Assembly (NCBI GenBank): GCA_022818135.1
Contig: JAFMSR010000007.1
Coordinates: 25,254,820 to 25,318,819, forward strand
Direction: 5' to 3'
From: Saxidomus purpurata
Taxonomy: Eukaryota; Mollusca; Bivalvia; Venerida; Veneridae
Length of the DNA stretch: 64,000 bases
Below the pieces are notes generated by a model. The model was not told the origin of the DNA, made no database searches, and saw only the letters and a program-made list of their open reading frames with translations. Position 1 is the stretch's first letter, and every line of letters starts with the position of its first letter. Position numbers and translations under genes: made by a program. Of the stretch, positions 35,532-46,884 are shown in pieces.

Positions 35532-35701
35532 GAAATAACATCCTTTTCAGCGTTGTTATCGTCTAATAAACAATAATTTGTCGTACTGATGCGCAGTTAT
35601 AAACCACTCAGGCCTTCGGCCTTCGTGGCTAATTACTGCGTATCAGTACTCCAAATCATTGTTTATTAAACGACTAACACCGCCTGAACGGATGTTATTT
35701 C
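35532..35701. mobile_element. 170-bp foldback MITE
   Basis: The two halves pair almost end to end: GAAATAACATCC at the left with GGATGTTATTTC at the right, then TTTAATAAACAATGATTTGG-like arms, closing on AGGCCTTCGGCCTT at the centre (about 35611-35624). It abuts the preceding MITE. No target duplication is clear. Confidence 0.65.
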
Positions 35702-36760
35702 ATAAATTCACAAAGCTATGTATTGTAGTATATTTAAAAGCAAATAACTGTCTAAATTGTGTTTCATATCTAAAACTAAAAATGTTTTTAAAGAAATGCC
35801 GACGAATCAACATGTGGTTGTCGTCTTATTGCTTTAACTTGATAACGTCATCATATGTTTCATGGCGTTGAATTAAAAAGATTTAATTATAGATTTCAAG
35901 TGACGAAATTCCAAATTGTATTGTGTGTTTTTGTAGGTTTGACTTTTACTATGCAAGTTCAGTTTCGTTTCAACCATCGAGCAACATACGAGTACATATC
36001 CTTTGCACAGCCGGCATATTTTGTTACACACTCGGCAGACATGCGTGTGTTTTTGTAAACACTGTACATCACGTTATGCTACTTTCGGTTTACTGCGCGT
36101 GTTGTATACGTCAGCAAATAGATTGAGCTGTAACATGAAAGTAAAATTTCCATTGGCCCACCTACAGAGGTCACGCGCAGGGGTCACCCTGTCTGCTAAC
36201 CTGCGCATGGACTGCTTTTTTTTTTTTTTGCTAACGAGAGGTCGATTTTAAGCGTTCTCATAACATGTCAATATACCTAGGCTTGAGTACAACATGTCTG
36301 CTTTATGTCTATGAAAAGATATTTGCACGCGCTTAAAACACTATCCCACAGGGGCCTGTACGCGAACGTTGGTAAAACGAAAATTTTCAAACCTGGTAAA
36401 ATTGTGTCCAAGGTCATTTTCAAGGTTGTCTTAAAGTGTCAGCATTTGCCTCTGACGTCCGGGTTTTCAACATTCAGGAGCTGTCGGCATAGCCTTTAAA
36501 TTCATACAGACAAAACGTGTTCAATACGGTAACTGTCACTTCTATGGAAGGCCAAACCTGTCTTAACCCGCGTATACGGTTTATTACGTTATGGCCGTTT
36601 AAAGGATATAAGATGAAACATGTTTTCAATATCTGCATTTTGAACAAACTTGATGGAGAGTAGCCGAATAAGCATTTCCTTGTTTTGAAACTGAATTGAA
36701 GACTTGTGTTTTTTAAAGTGTCTCTTATGCAAGCCTTTGAAAACAAGTGTCTACTAATTG
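35702..36760 (+). repeat. Old repeat (partner of 22175-22620) split by family A copy 3
   Basis: 35702-35995 and 36614-36700 together match 22200-22530. The junction CATACGAGTACATAT at 35985 continues in the partner directly to the sequence found after 36613, so 35996-36613 is a later insertion. Confidence 0.55.
35996..36613 (+). repeat. Interspersed repeat family A, copy 3 (most complete)
   Basis: About 618 bases from TCCTTTGCACAGCCGGCAT to GGCCGTTTAAAGGATATA. The ends share a weak inverted match (TCCTTT...CCGGC and GCCGT...AAAGGA), suggesting a MITE-like element. It contains the same T-rich tract, AACGAGAGGTCGATTTTAAG and GTCGGCATAGCC as copies 1 and 2. No gene is present. Confidence 0.65.
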
Positions 36761-39207
36761 GACCCTACTGATTTGATGTAATGACGAACAATCAACACGC
36801 CAAATATCAAAGCTAAGGGCCTAGATTGTTTTTCTTTTTATTGTTATGAGAGCCAGAGCTGTGCAAAAAAATATGGAATTCTTGGAGTAACTCAGGCAGA
36901 TGACCATCCATGGTAAAATCAGGCCATGTTTTATGCAATACGTTGTTTTAAGAAAATGGTGGATGGACAGACAGATGTATGGCGCGCAGCCGACAGTGAG
37001 TGGTAACAACATGACATGATTAACATTGATGATCAGGAAAGAGAAAAAAATATTTATTTTCTACAAACGCAGATCGAGCATATATCCTGTTAACATCAGA
37101 ACCAAGTTTGAAAAGTAATACGTATGTAGTTAACTGATAACGCACTTTTATTAAGTGCCAATATACATGCAGTTGCACTTATCACAACATATTGTTGACG
37201 CCTGCAGTCCACATAAATCACACAAGGATAACAATAGAGTCAGACTTCTGTAAAAGTGTTTTCATACTTGATCAAATATTTTTTCTTTTGGTTTGCAATA
37301 ACGCAAAGAGCGTTTGACAATGACAGATCTAGAGTGCATATCAATTATTTGTCTAACAGACGTTCTTGTGATTATACCATTACAGTAACTGCTGTGGATA
37401 GTTAAAGTGCTTTGGATACCAAGAAGTGCAAAATGTTTGTTTAGCTGGTCTTAAGAATAAGAAATGTCAACTTAATATTCTGATTAAAAGATTTTATTGA
37501 ACGTGACGTTTATGAGCAGGTATTGGTAATGTGACAATGGCTCATGAACATGTACATATTATACATAGTTGATATAATCTTGAAACCATCACTGTGCCTT
37601 TAAGCCATCTTTGGTGCTTTTGCCGATCATGTGATGTTGTACAAGATTTACCTGTACCTTTAAATTCCAGATTTCGAAGTGATTTTTGATATCATTCAAG
37701 AGAAATTCTCCTCAGTGTTCCATGCAAAATAACATCGTATAATGAAAATGGTTTAAATGCTGATCACGTTAGTAAGTTAGCAATAAGACCCAATTTATTT
37801 TAGTAATGCTACTTCGGCATGATAAAATCAGCAACGGTACTTTAGGTGACTAACATTGATCATGATAATGTTGTAAATATTTGAAAATATTTTGTCCTAA
37901 AAGTTTCAAATGTTGAATCAGTTTTGTAATGTGAACGTATATGGTTCTTAAGAACAAACAGTTATCTACTGTGAACAGGGTTTTATTCGCCTAATGTTTT
38001 TCAATTGTAAGAAGCAATGTTATAGTCACTAGGCAGCGCTCCGGAATTATTTCTAGTGACAGGAAATACCCTGGCCTTTGAAGGGGTAGCTATTTCAGCA
38101 CGTTATGTACTAGGATCACAATCACAAGTAGATCATATTTAACCAAGTCTTACTGGCGGAGATGACCTTCAGTTGTACAAAAAAGATTCCTTTTGTTAGA
38201 AATATCGCGCAGAAATTTCAATGATATTGTAAAACAAAATAAGAAAGCTTTCTTGCAACTCTTTGTTTGTGATGAAACGCCTCAAACACGAAAGAAAGGC
38301 ATATATCAACATTGTTTAACAGTGCATAGATCATGGTTCTATCATTCTATCATTAAATTTAGTTTATTATATATAAACGAACCTGGGATTTTAGTAAAGG
38401 CATTAAATCGTACAAATAGAAAACAAGACTGTATCTTACCTAAGGGACAGAACCCTTCAAAGTACGCATGTGAATAGTTTTCTAGCTGGAATGGAGATCT
38501 ATCTCCCTTTAATATAGAAAAGGTTACTGTCACTGTATTTTTGAATCAGATTCAGACTGTGTTTGAATAACACTCTTTAACTCAAATGAAATGGTTTACG
38601 CTACATTCAAAATATCTACAAACAATATGGCATGCATTAAATAATAATTTGTAGTTTTCTTCTACTTCAGTTGACATCTAATCATAGTGACAAAGATACA
38701 GTCAAATCTTGTTGAAAGCGGGTTTACCTCTTAACACAAGTCCTGCACTCACTTCACTGTCTACAGGTTAAAGTTCAATTCCAACATACGGTCAGACTGA
38801 GACACAGAAGCCCTGCTTTTACGACGTGTTTCCAGAGTATATTCAAAAGTTAAAGTACAGTCAAGAATACATTAGCCGCTATCGGTAAATAACATTAGTC
38901 TTTAAGTTAGTTAGCTATATAAAATTAAAACAAAACTTTGCATTATATCGTAAGTTTATAAATATCAATAATATATAAGTTATATTATAAGCTATATAAA
39001 TACTAATGGAGCTGTTATAGTGCCGTTGCAATGATTCGCCTCATATTCAAATCAAACGTTCAATATACATTAGTGGTACTGCTACTTAAGAAATAATATG
39101 TATTGGTTTATCGTAGAATTACCCGAGTTTGGAGTTTGTATGCGCAAGAATACATCACGAAGGCTGAAGGTTTGAAAATAATTTTCTTGATGGAAAAGAG
39201 ATGGGCT
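36761..39207. other. 2.4 kb AT-rich non-coding, no supported feature
   Basis: The longest open frame (38193-38477, plus, 94 codons) has no recognisable domain, Kozak context or splice signals worth noting. No repeat pair or RNA gene was seen. Confidence 0.45.
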
Positions 39208-40668
39208 TGAACAACACAGTCTGCACACATACATGTGTAAATATCAGGACAACATAGACTGTACACATACATGTGTGAATATCAGGACAACCCTTGCACG
39301 AGTAAAGTTATAAACTGGAGACACAACTGTCCACAAATTTTGACCTTTCACCATTTGTGTAAACTTTACTTTTGCGATAGCAACCCATGGGCTTACATTA
39401 TGTCATTCAGTGACTATGTTCAACTACCCTATGAAGTATTAAGCTGTGAATCGTAACTGAGAAATTGATTTTGACAAAACTGAACTGAAAATTTATGGTT
39501 TGAACAACTTTAAATGTCATTCAAAAGTTACGGGATATGCCCATAATGTTGATTGTATTGTGCGAATTAATTCGGATTTAACGTCGCACCCAGATCATAT
39601 TGCAACTTCCGGCTTTCATGGAGGAGGAAGACCTTGGGTGCCAATTCCCTGTATCATAATTTGGGGGTCATTTAGAAACTCCGAGGGTCATACCCTTTAT
39701 TGCAAAAAAATAAAAGGCATGACTATGTGTTAAAGAAGTTTTATTCAGTTTACTTCTGTAAAACTGCATGTGATACATCACAAAATGGTGGGTAATCAAA
39801 GGGTTGGCAAGACAACAGGTGTTTCTCTTTGGATGCTTTCCATTTTGTCACTGCATCTCAAAAGTCAAATTTGTCCACAAAGCGAATTTTTCATAAGTGC
39901 ATTCAACCATAGACATTAAACTTGGATATTATTTGGCACACTTAAACCCCTTTCAATAGTGACAATTTGATCAAAATGTCTACAAAATGATCATTAAAAT
40001 CACTCAGAAAGATGTTTTTGTTTCCCCTTTTAAGGTTCTTCGACCATCTCTTGTTGTGCGTTTACGATCTATGATGACGGTATCATAGGAATCAACTCAC
40101 ACAAAAACGCAATGGTACAAAATGCGGGTCGATCCGAAATCAGACGACAACGACGACGCAATAGGGTCAAAATTAGACATATCCCATACCGGAAGCGTAT
40201 TTTATCAACAATTTATCTTGCATTTCGAAGCGTTTTGAGAGGTTTTGAAATGTTGTTTTTGTAGTTATTTGATCATACACATTTTAATTGCGTCATAGAA
40301 GCTCTTTGCTCTGTTGCGTCATTGACAAAATCGCGGAAACACTGAATTTAGTGTATCCGGTGTAGCGATAGTCTTACATTTCTCATCTCACACCGGTCTG
40401 ACGATAAAAACCGCGTAGGAAAATAGTGCTATACGGAACAGATACCTCGTTGATTTAAGTTACAAATTATAAGAAAAACAACAATATAATATTATGCTAT
40501 TCTGTAATGTTTTGATATTATTTAGATCTGTTACTATATAAGGACAGTAATATAGAACTACTTTTCGGTCGTATTCGACAAATATTTGTGTTAAGAGTTC
40601 GACCGTAAGGGTCTGAACTACTCTGTTAACTTTGGATACGATTGAATAAATTCAATCGATCCAAAAAG
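39208..40668. repeat. Left arm of 4.7-kb inverted repeat
   Basis: Inverted counterpart of 42455-43951. It starts TGAACAACACAGTCTGCACA and ends with a short self-complementary ACGATTGAATAAATTCAATCG (about 40638-40658). The arm includes CGACGACGCAATAGGGTCAA and ACCGGTCTGACGATAAAAACC, both found complemented in the right arm. Several scattered small indels and substitutions show the copies are not recent. Confidence 0.85.
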
Positions 40669-42454
40669 TAGAACTTTGCGTCAGGACAAGTAGTAAATGC
40701 TTCCCACGTGGAGAAGATGAAACAAATGGCGTTTATCTGACCTGGAAAACATACATTCTAGTGCAAAATTGTAGGAGCAAAGAAGAAGGAAACTAGAGCA
40801 AAAGAAAAGATAAGGATTGAAAAAGCTGAAAGTAGGACAAATTAAAAGTGCTATTCTTGTCTTTAGAAAGGTCAAGAACAAGTTGAAGGCGGTAATGCAG
40901 ATTATAAGGCAGATAAGGTACTATTATAAAGACTTAAAAACTCAGTACTGGTTAAGGAAATCATACTGAAGCAAACATGTCATGAAAATGAAGTGAACAA
41001 TTTGAAAACATTAATACATCTAGCAGCTGAATAACCTACAGCTCAACAAAGTATTGGTGACAGACCACTTTAGGTTGGATAGACAATTGAAAGGAGTCTA
41101 TCTCAGTAAGGTCTATTTTCCCAACCTGGTATAACGTCATTCATGACGATGATGCAGCAGTTTATGATTGCAATTTGCTTAGTGACTATGACAAAGGTGA
41201 TCTAAATATTGTTATAGAGTAGAACAGTTGTATTATATAGAGTAGGGCATTCGTTCACTTATCTGTTTATATAATTTATATTTCTGAAAAGTGTACTGTA
41301 AGACACTGTAAGATCTTATTTTAAAAGAAAAGGTTGTTATTTATTTATATATGACTATACAAGAAAATGAGGTACTGCCCCCAAAGCTGGTTTCAACGGC
41401 GCCTGTAAAAATTGTAGAATTTAAAAACAAGTTGGCTGCTTAAAAAACCATCCAATTGGTTATGCCGCATGTGTAGCATACATGAACATAACAAGAGAGC
41501 CATGATGTATATCAAGGTTCAATTGCCACCGTACGTCTAAATGTAAATGAAGTCGGCTTATCGAAGACGGCTATAATTTATGCCAAGTTCTAAAACATAG
41601 ATAAGATGCGCAACGTGACAAATGGGTCCTTAAGGGTAAAATAATGTGTTAGTTTGGAACTAAGAGATACGAAATACTGAAAAAAACACAAAAAAAAAAA
41701 ACAGTCACCTTGACAACCTCTCAAAAAAAACAAACTTTTTTTAAACAGTGACCTTGACCCTAAGGAAAAAAAAATGAAAAAAAAGTTAATAATATATTAA
41801 AATAATAGTCACGTGTACGGTATAAAATGATGATAATCGATATACAATGTACATTGCTCTATCTACATGGATGAATGGTTTCGTTGTGTTTACTATCAAC
41901 TTATCCTTACTGAAGTATACAGTATACTGTGTGAACAATCTGCCATGGATAAGCGTGGATGTCTGTGCTTCTTTCCCTGTTGACTTTGTTTATACTGTCA
42001 GTCTGTCACAGCCTTACTGTCGAACTGCAACTGTAGGTTTGTCACTGCTCATTGGGCTGTTATAGAAGGGACATAGATGTTGAAAAGCCACAGCTTACAA
42101 ACATTAATTGTATGCATTTGTATTATCCAAGGAGTATACAATAACATAACACAATATGATAGCTTCAATAGCGTGATGATTAAGTCGATGTATATTTTTG
42201 TTATGAGTTTATGCCTGGAGATAAAAACAATTTAAACTCAGAAATAATGTTTTGAAATACATCTCGAGTGAATCAAACTAAGGACTTTGGATAAAAAAAT
42301 AAAGACATCTACATGTAGTGAGTATTAATAGATATTGATCAATACATACATACCTGTATGGATAGGCTGTTGTATCTCACTCAAATTGGAGTGCCATCAT
42401 TCACAATCACAACTGGAGATACAAGTTCAGATTTATGATCATATATTTATACTA
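40669..42454. other. Spacer of the 4.7-kb inverted repeat
   Basis: About 1.8 kb, AT-rich. It includes a HINE-like fragment at 41489-41770 with A-rich tracts (41686-41703). No transposase or other gene was found; a 72-codon frame at 41847-42065 is hydrophobic but unrecognised. Confidence 0.5.
41489..41770 (-). mobile_element. Decayed HINE-like fragment
   Basis: ATAACAAGAGAGCCATGATGTAT resembles the AACAAGAGGG-CCATGATGG-type 3' stem-loop in reverse orientation. CAGTCACCTTGACA and CAGTGACCTTGACCCTA repeat near the other end. Confidence 0.35.
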
Positions 42455-43951
42455 CTTTTTGGATAGATTGATTTATTCAATCGGATCCAATGTTAACAGA
42501 GTATAGCTTCCTTACGGCCGAACTCTTTACATACAAACAAGTAGTTCCATATATTCCGTTGATACGAATTATACTGGCCTCTGTTTTAAAAATTATATAG
42601 TAACAGATCTAAATAATATCAAAACATTTCAGAATAGCATAATATTATATTGCTGTTTTTCTTATAATTTGTAACTTAAATCAACGAGGTATCTGTTCCG
42701 TATAGAACTATTTTCCTACGCGGTTTTTATCGTCAGACCGGTGTGAGATGAGAAATGTAAGACCCGTGAAATACGTATTGCTACTTCGGAACCACTAAAT
42801 TCAGTGTTTCCGCGAGAGCACGTGTATGGTTTAGACGCACTTATTCTGTCAATGACGCAACAGAAATAGCAAAGAGCGTCTTCTATGACGCAATTAAAAT
42901 GTGTATGATCAAATTACTACAAAAACAACATTTCAAAACCTCTCAAAACGCTTCGAAATGCAAGATAAATTGTTGATAAAATACGCTTCCGGTATGGGAT
43001 ATGTCTAATTTTGACCCTATTGCGTCGTCGTTGTCGTCTGATTTCGGATCGACCCGCGTTTTGTATCATTGCGTTTGTGTGTGTGTTGATTCTTATGATA
43101 CTGTCATCATTGATCGTAGACGCACAACAAGAGATGGTCAACGAACCTTAATCGTCTTTCTGAGTGATTTTAATGATCATTTTGTAGTCATTTCGATCAG
43201 ACTGTCACTATTGAAAGGGGTTTAAGTGTGCCAAATAATATCCAAGTTTAATGTCTATGGTTGAATGCACTTATGAAAAATTCGCTTTGTGGACAAATTT
43301 GACTTTTGAGATGCAGTGACAAAATGGAAAGCATCTAATGAGAAACACCTGTTGTCTTGCCAACCCTTTGATTATCCATCACATTGTAATGTATCACATG
43401 CAGTTTTACAGAAGTAAACTGCATAAAACTTCTTTAATATATAGTCATGTCTTTTATTTTTTTACAATGAAGCGTATGACTCTCGGAGTTTCTAAATGAC
43501 CCCCAAATTCTGATACAGGGAATTGGCACACAGGGTATTCCTCCCCCATGAAAGCCGGAAGTTACAATATGACCTTAGCTGTTGGGTGCGACGTTGAATC
43601 GAATTAATTGGCACAATACAATCAACGTTATGGGCATATCCCATAACTTTTGAATGACATTTAAAGTTGTTCAAACGATAAATTTTCAGTTCAGTTTTGT
43701 CAAATCCATTTCTCAGTTACGATTCACAGCTTAATACTTCATAGGGTAGTTGAACATAGTCACTGAATGACATAATGTAAGCACATGGGTTCCTATCTCA
43801 AAAGTGAAGTTTTGGTCAAAATTTGTGGACACTTATGTCTGCAGTTTATAACTTTACTCGTGCAAGGGTTGTCATGATATACACACATGTATGTGTTCAG
43901 TCTATGTTGTCCTGATATTTACACATGCATGTGTGCAGACTGTGTTGTTCA
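42455..43951. repeat. Right arm of 4.7-kb inverted repeat
   Basis: Inverted counterpart of 39208-40668, ending CAGACTGTGTTGTTCA. No matching direct repeat flanks the two outer ends (GATGGGCT at the left, GAGACAAT at the right), so a target duplication is not supported. Confidence 0.85.
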
Positions 43952-44023
43952 GAGACAATCGATCATCCAGCACTTTCAGTCTTTTGATTAAAAATGCCTG
44001 GTAATATTTTAAAACAAAGAATG

Positions 44024-44345
44024 TTAACAGAGTATAACGAGGGGTCAAAGCAAAACTAGTCTAAGTGTATATGAAAATAGAAGCAGATAGGATAGTCCTC
44101 CAAACGCTTCCTTATGGCCGAACGCTTTACATACAAACAAGTAGTTCCATATATTCAGTTGTTTCGAATTGAACTGTCTTCTGTTTAAAATATTATATAG
44201 TAACATATATAAATGATATCAAAACATTTAAGAATAGCATAATATTATATTGTTGTTTTTCTTCTAATTTGAAACAAAAACTCAACGAGTTATCTGTTCT
44301 GTATATAACTATTTTTCTACGCGGATTTGATAGTTAGACCGGAGA
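44024..44345 (+). repeat. Partial third copy of the arm sequence
   Basis: Direct copy of about 42490-42740 (GTTAACAGAGTATA, CTTCCTTA.GGCCGAAC, TAGTTCCATATATTC, AGAATAGCATAATATTATATTG, TAGACCGG) with about 60 extra bases near its start. It lies 70 bases beyond the right arm. Confidence 0.75.
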
Positions 44346-45034
44346 CACTAGAAGACAACTAGTCATGCCGAATAATGTAATGTCTTTCATCAAATATTGT
44401 GTTCGTGAACATAAACTATCGGAACATCGTAATACGTTATCGAAACCACAAGGTACTCTTGAATTTTAAATTACAAAACTCGGAATTCAACATAAAAAAC
44501 AACGATTTTTTTTGTAACTTGCCAACGCCTCTATCATCAAAAGTGTTCTGCCTGACTAGTTGTCATTTAGTGTCCTTAAAGATATGCCGAAAAACTAGTA
44601 TAAAAAACACCTTTATGCGTTTAGGTATAAAACTGAAACTTATCAGCAAATTAACTATACAGAGGCACTTGTAGATGTCTTTTTGAAATATGACAACATA
44701 TTTTTATGCTTTAAACACGTTGTAATCGTTGTATTTTATGTAAATGCGTGGTTCGAAAATGGTACGAAAATGTCCGCATTTTGCCGAAGTCGGTTCGTAC
44801 CTGGTAAAAAAGCACATAGATCTACATGTCTTAACTACGATTTTTAAATGTAGACAGCAATGCAATACTCTGAAGGGAAATCAACTTCATTTCTCTTAAC
44901 CATGTTGTCATTTACAAAGAACAGATATTAACTCAATATAAATACAATTAGAATGTATTGTATTGTAACTAAAATTTTCAAACTTTACCATTATTCTTTT
45001 GCTACACTAATTTTGGTGGGTACATTCGAATTAA

Positions 45035-45085
45035 AAGTTGTTCAGAGACATTCGATCCTCCAGCACTTTCAGTCCTTTGATTTAT
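45035..45085 (+). repeat. Duplicate of sequence just outside the right arm
   Basis: GTTGTTCAGAGACATTCGAT, then CCTCCAGCACTTTCAGTC, repeats 43944-43985 with few differences. With 44024-44345 this suggests a second, internally different element copy. Confidence 0.6.
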
Positions 45086-46858
45086 AAAGCATATCAATAA
45101 AACAAACTACATCTAAAACCTTTGAATCAAAATTCAAGAGCATTTAATTACATGAAGATAGAAATTGGTCAATAAATACCAATTTAAATTTGCATTCATT
45201 GTAGGAATAGACCTTCACCTCACTCTAAAGGCAATTTCAAATTCAATAACTTATCTATATGCGTCGTAATATACAGTATAATAGATGATCGAAAGATATT
45301 GTCAAAATTTATTTAAAATGCATTCAAATCCTATATCTGCTATCTGTATTATACCGTTGTATACAACAAATGCAGAAATGGTAAAAAAGGCACTGTTGGT
45401 TATAATGTAATAGATACGTATGTTCTTTGCCAGTGCTTACTTTGATTTTTTGATGGATATGGTTTTCCGTAGTTAATTTTCATTTTCAAAAACTTATGTG
45501 CTAGTTTTTATTTTTTATTTCATTTTGTGATTTCGACTATTTCAAACTCATCAATAAAGTCTGGATCAACATTTATAAAAGAAATGACATCAATTAAAAT
45601 TTGGGAGTCTGGTGATTTTCAATAACAATAACAACATTTATTTATTATTCCTTAAAGTTCAATGGTTGCATTAGCGTCCACGTGCCTATACTATGTCTAT
45701 ATTATGGGCAAACACCTACTTTCGTTTATACAAAGATTCATCCTCTATCTTTAGTAGTCGATCTCCACTCTCCACTTTAAAACACATGTTCAATGTAATC
45801 TAGCACGTTTAAAAATTACTGGAAATTTAAATAGAGCGCGTGTAAACTTTATTAACGTCATACGACACGCCGTTTATATAATAAATTATTTGATGTGAAT
45901 TACGTTTAAACCAAACAAAGACAGTCAAATGGCTTATGCGCAGTACGTAAAGGGTGTATTTTTTTAGTGTTTATCTCTTACTCTTCAAACCCTCTTTCTT
46001 ATCATGCCCCACTTTAGCTTACACCTGCCCTGTGTGCATCAATAGCTTAAAGCTGTCCAGTGTGCATCAAACTTCTAAGGCCTATAAAGAGGTTTTGTTC
46101 AACATCTCTTGACGCACTAAATTAAGGAATTTCGTAATAAAGTCGTAGTAAAGTTCCACTGAAGGGATTGAACCAGAAAACTGGATATCCTTAATTGATC
46201 TGTTAGTCTACTAAGTAGTCATCTTTTCAGATTCCATATCTACTAAATGAACTGAAGAGGTAAGTTTGAGCTCGTGATATGGCAGAGATGATCTACTGGC
46301 ATCAAAAATAAAAGGCTGGAAAACCATCCAAGTTCTAAAGACTTTAATGCTGCTTCCTCCACTGAAATGCTAACAAGTTCGAACCCTATCGTTGCAACAC
46401 CTCCTCACGTGACACTACTGCTGCATTTTGCAAAGCAGTGAACTAGAAAATGGCTTAACCTTCTTTACCAAGTCCTAATAATCAGTAAACTAAACTAAAT
46501 CACGCCCCAATACTACTTGGTATGCTTCATTAGGTATTTATATTTGCAGTGTTCTTTGGTATAATAAATACATATGTTCGTTGGCAACTACTGAATAGAT
46601 ACAACTACAATGTATAACCGCACCTTAAACTATTATAACAAATCAATATTATGCTTCTCATGTCACAACTCGGGACATATCAGATTATGTACTATACTAC
46701 GTTATACGTGCCTATGTGTGCATCTAAGTTCTAAATTGATAAAACAAAATCTTTTTAAGCATTCTTAGCTCACTTTCTCTTTCTTCTGATGTAGTAAATA
46801 GGAATCTAATCGTCGGAAAGGGATTTATTGCGTACTATTTTCAAGCAAAAAATAAATG
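45086..46858. other. AT-rich non-coding, upstream of the TRIM-like gene
   Basis: No TATA box or other promoter element could be assigned. AATGATTTCAG (ending 46865), just before the coding start, resembles a splice acceptor, so the true first exon and promoter may lie further upstream in this stretch. Confidence 0.35.
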
Positions 46859-46884
46859 ATTTCAGGTTGTTTGTATGTTTCAAA

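Noticed and set aside
38193..38477. 94-codon frame
   Set aside because: Unrecognised and of ordinary chance length for 64 kb of both strands; no supporting signals.
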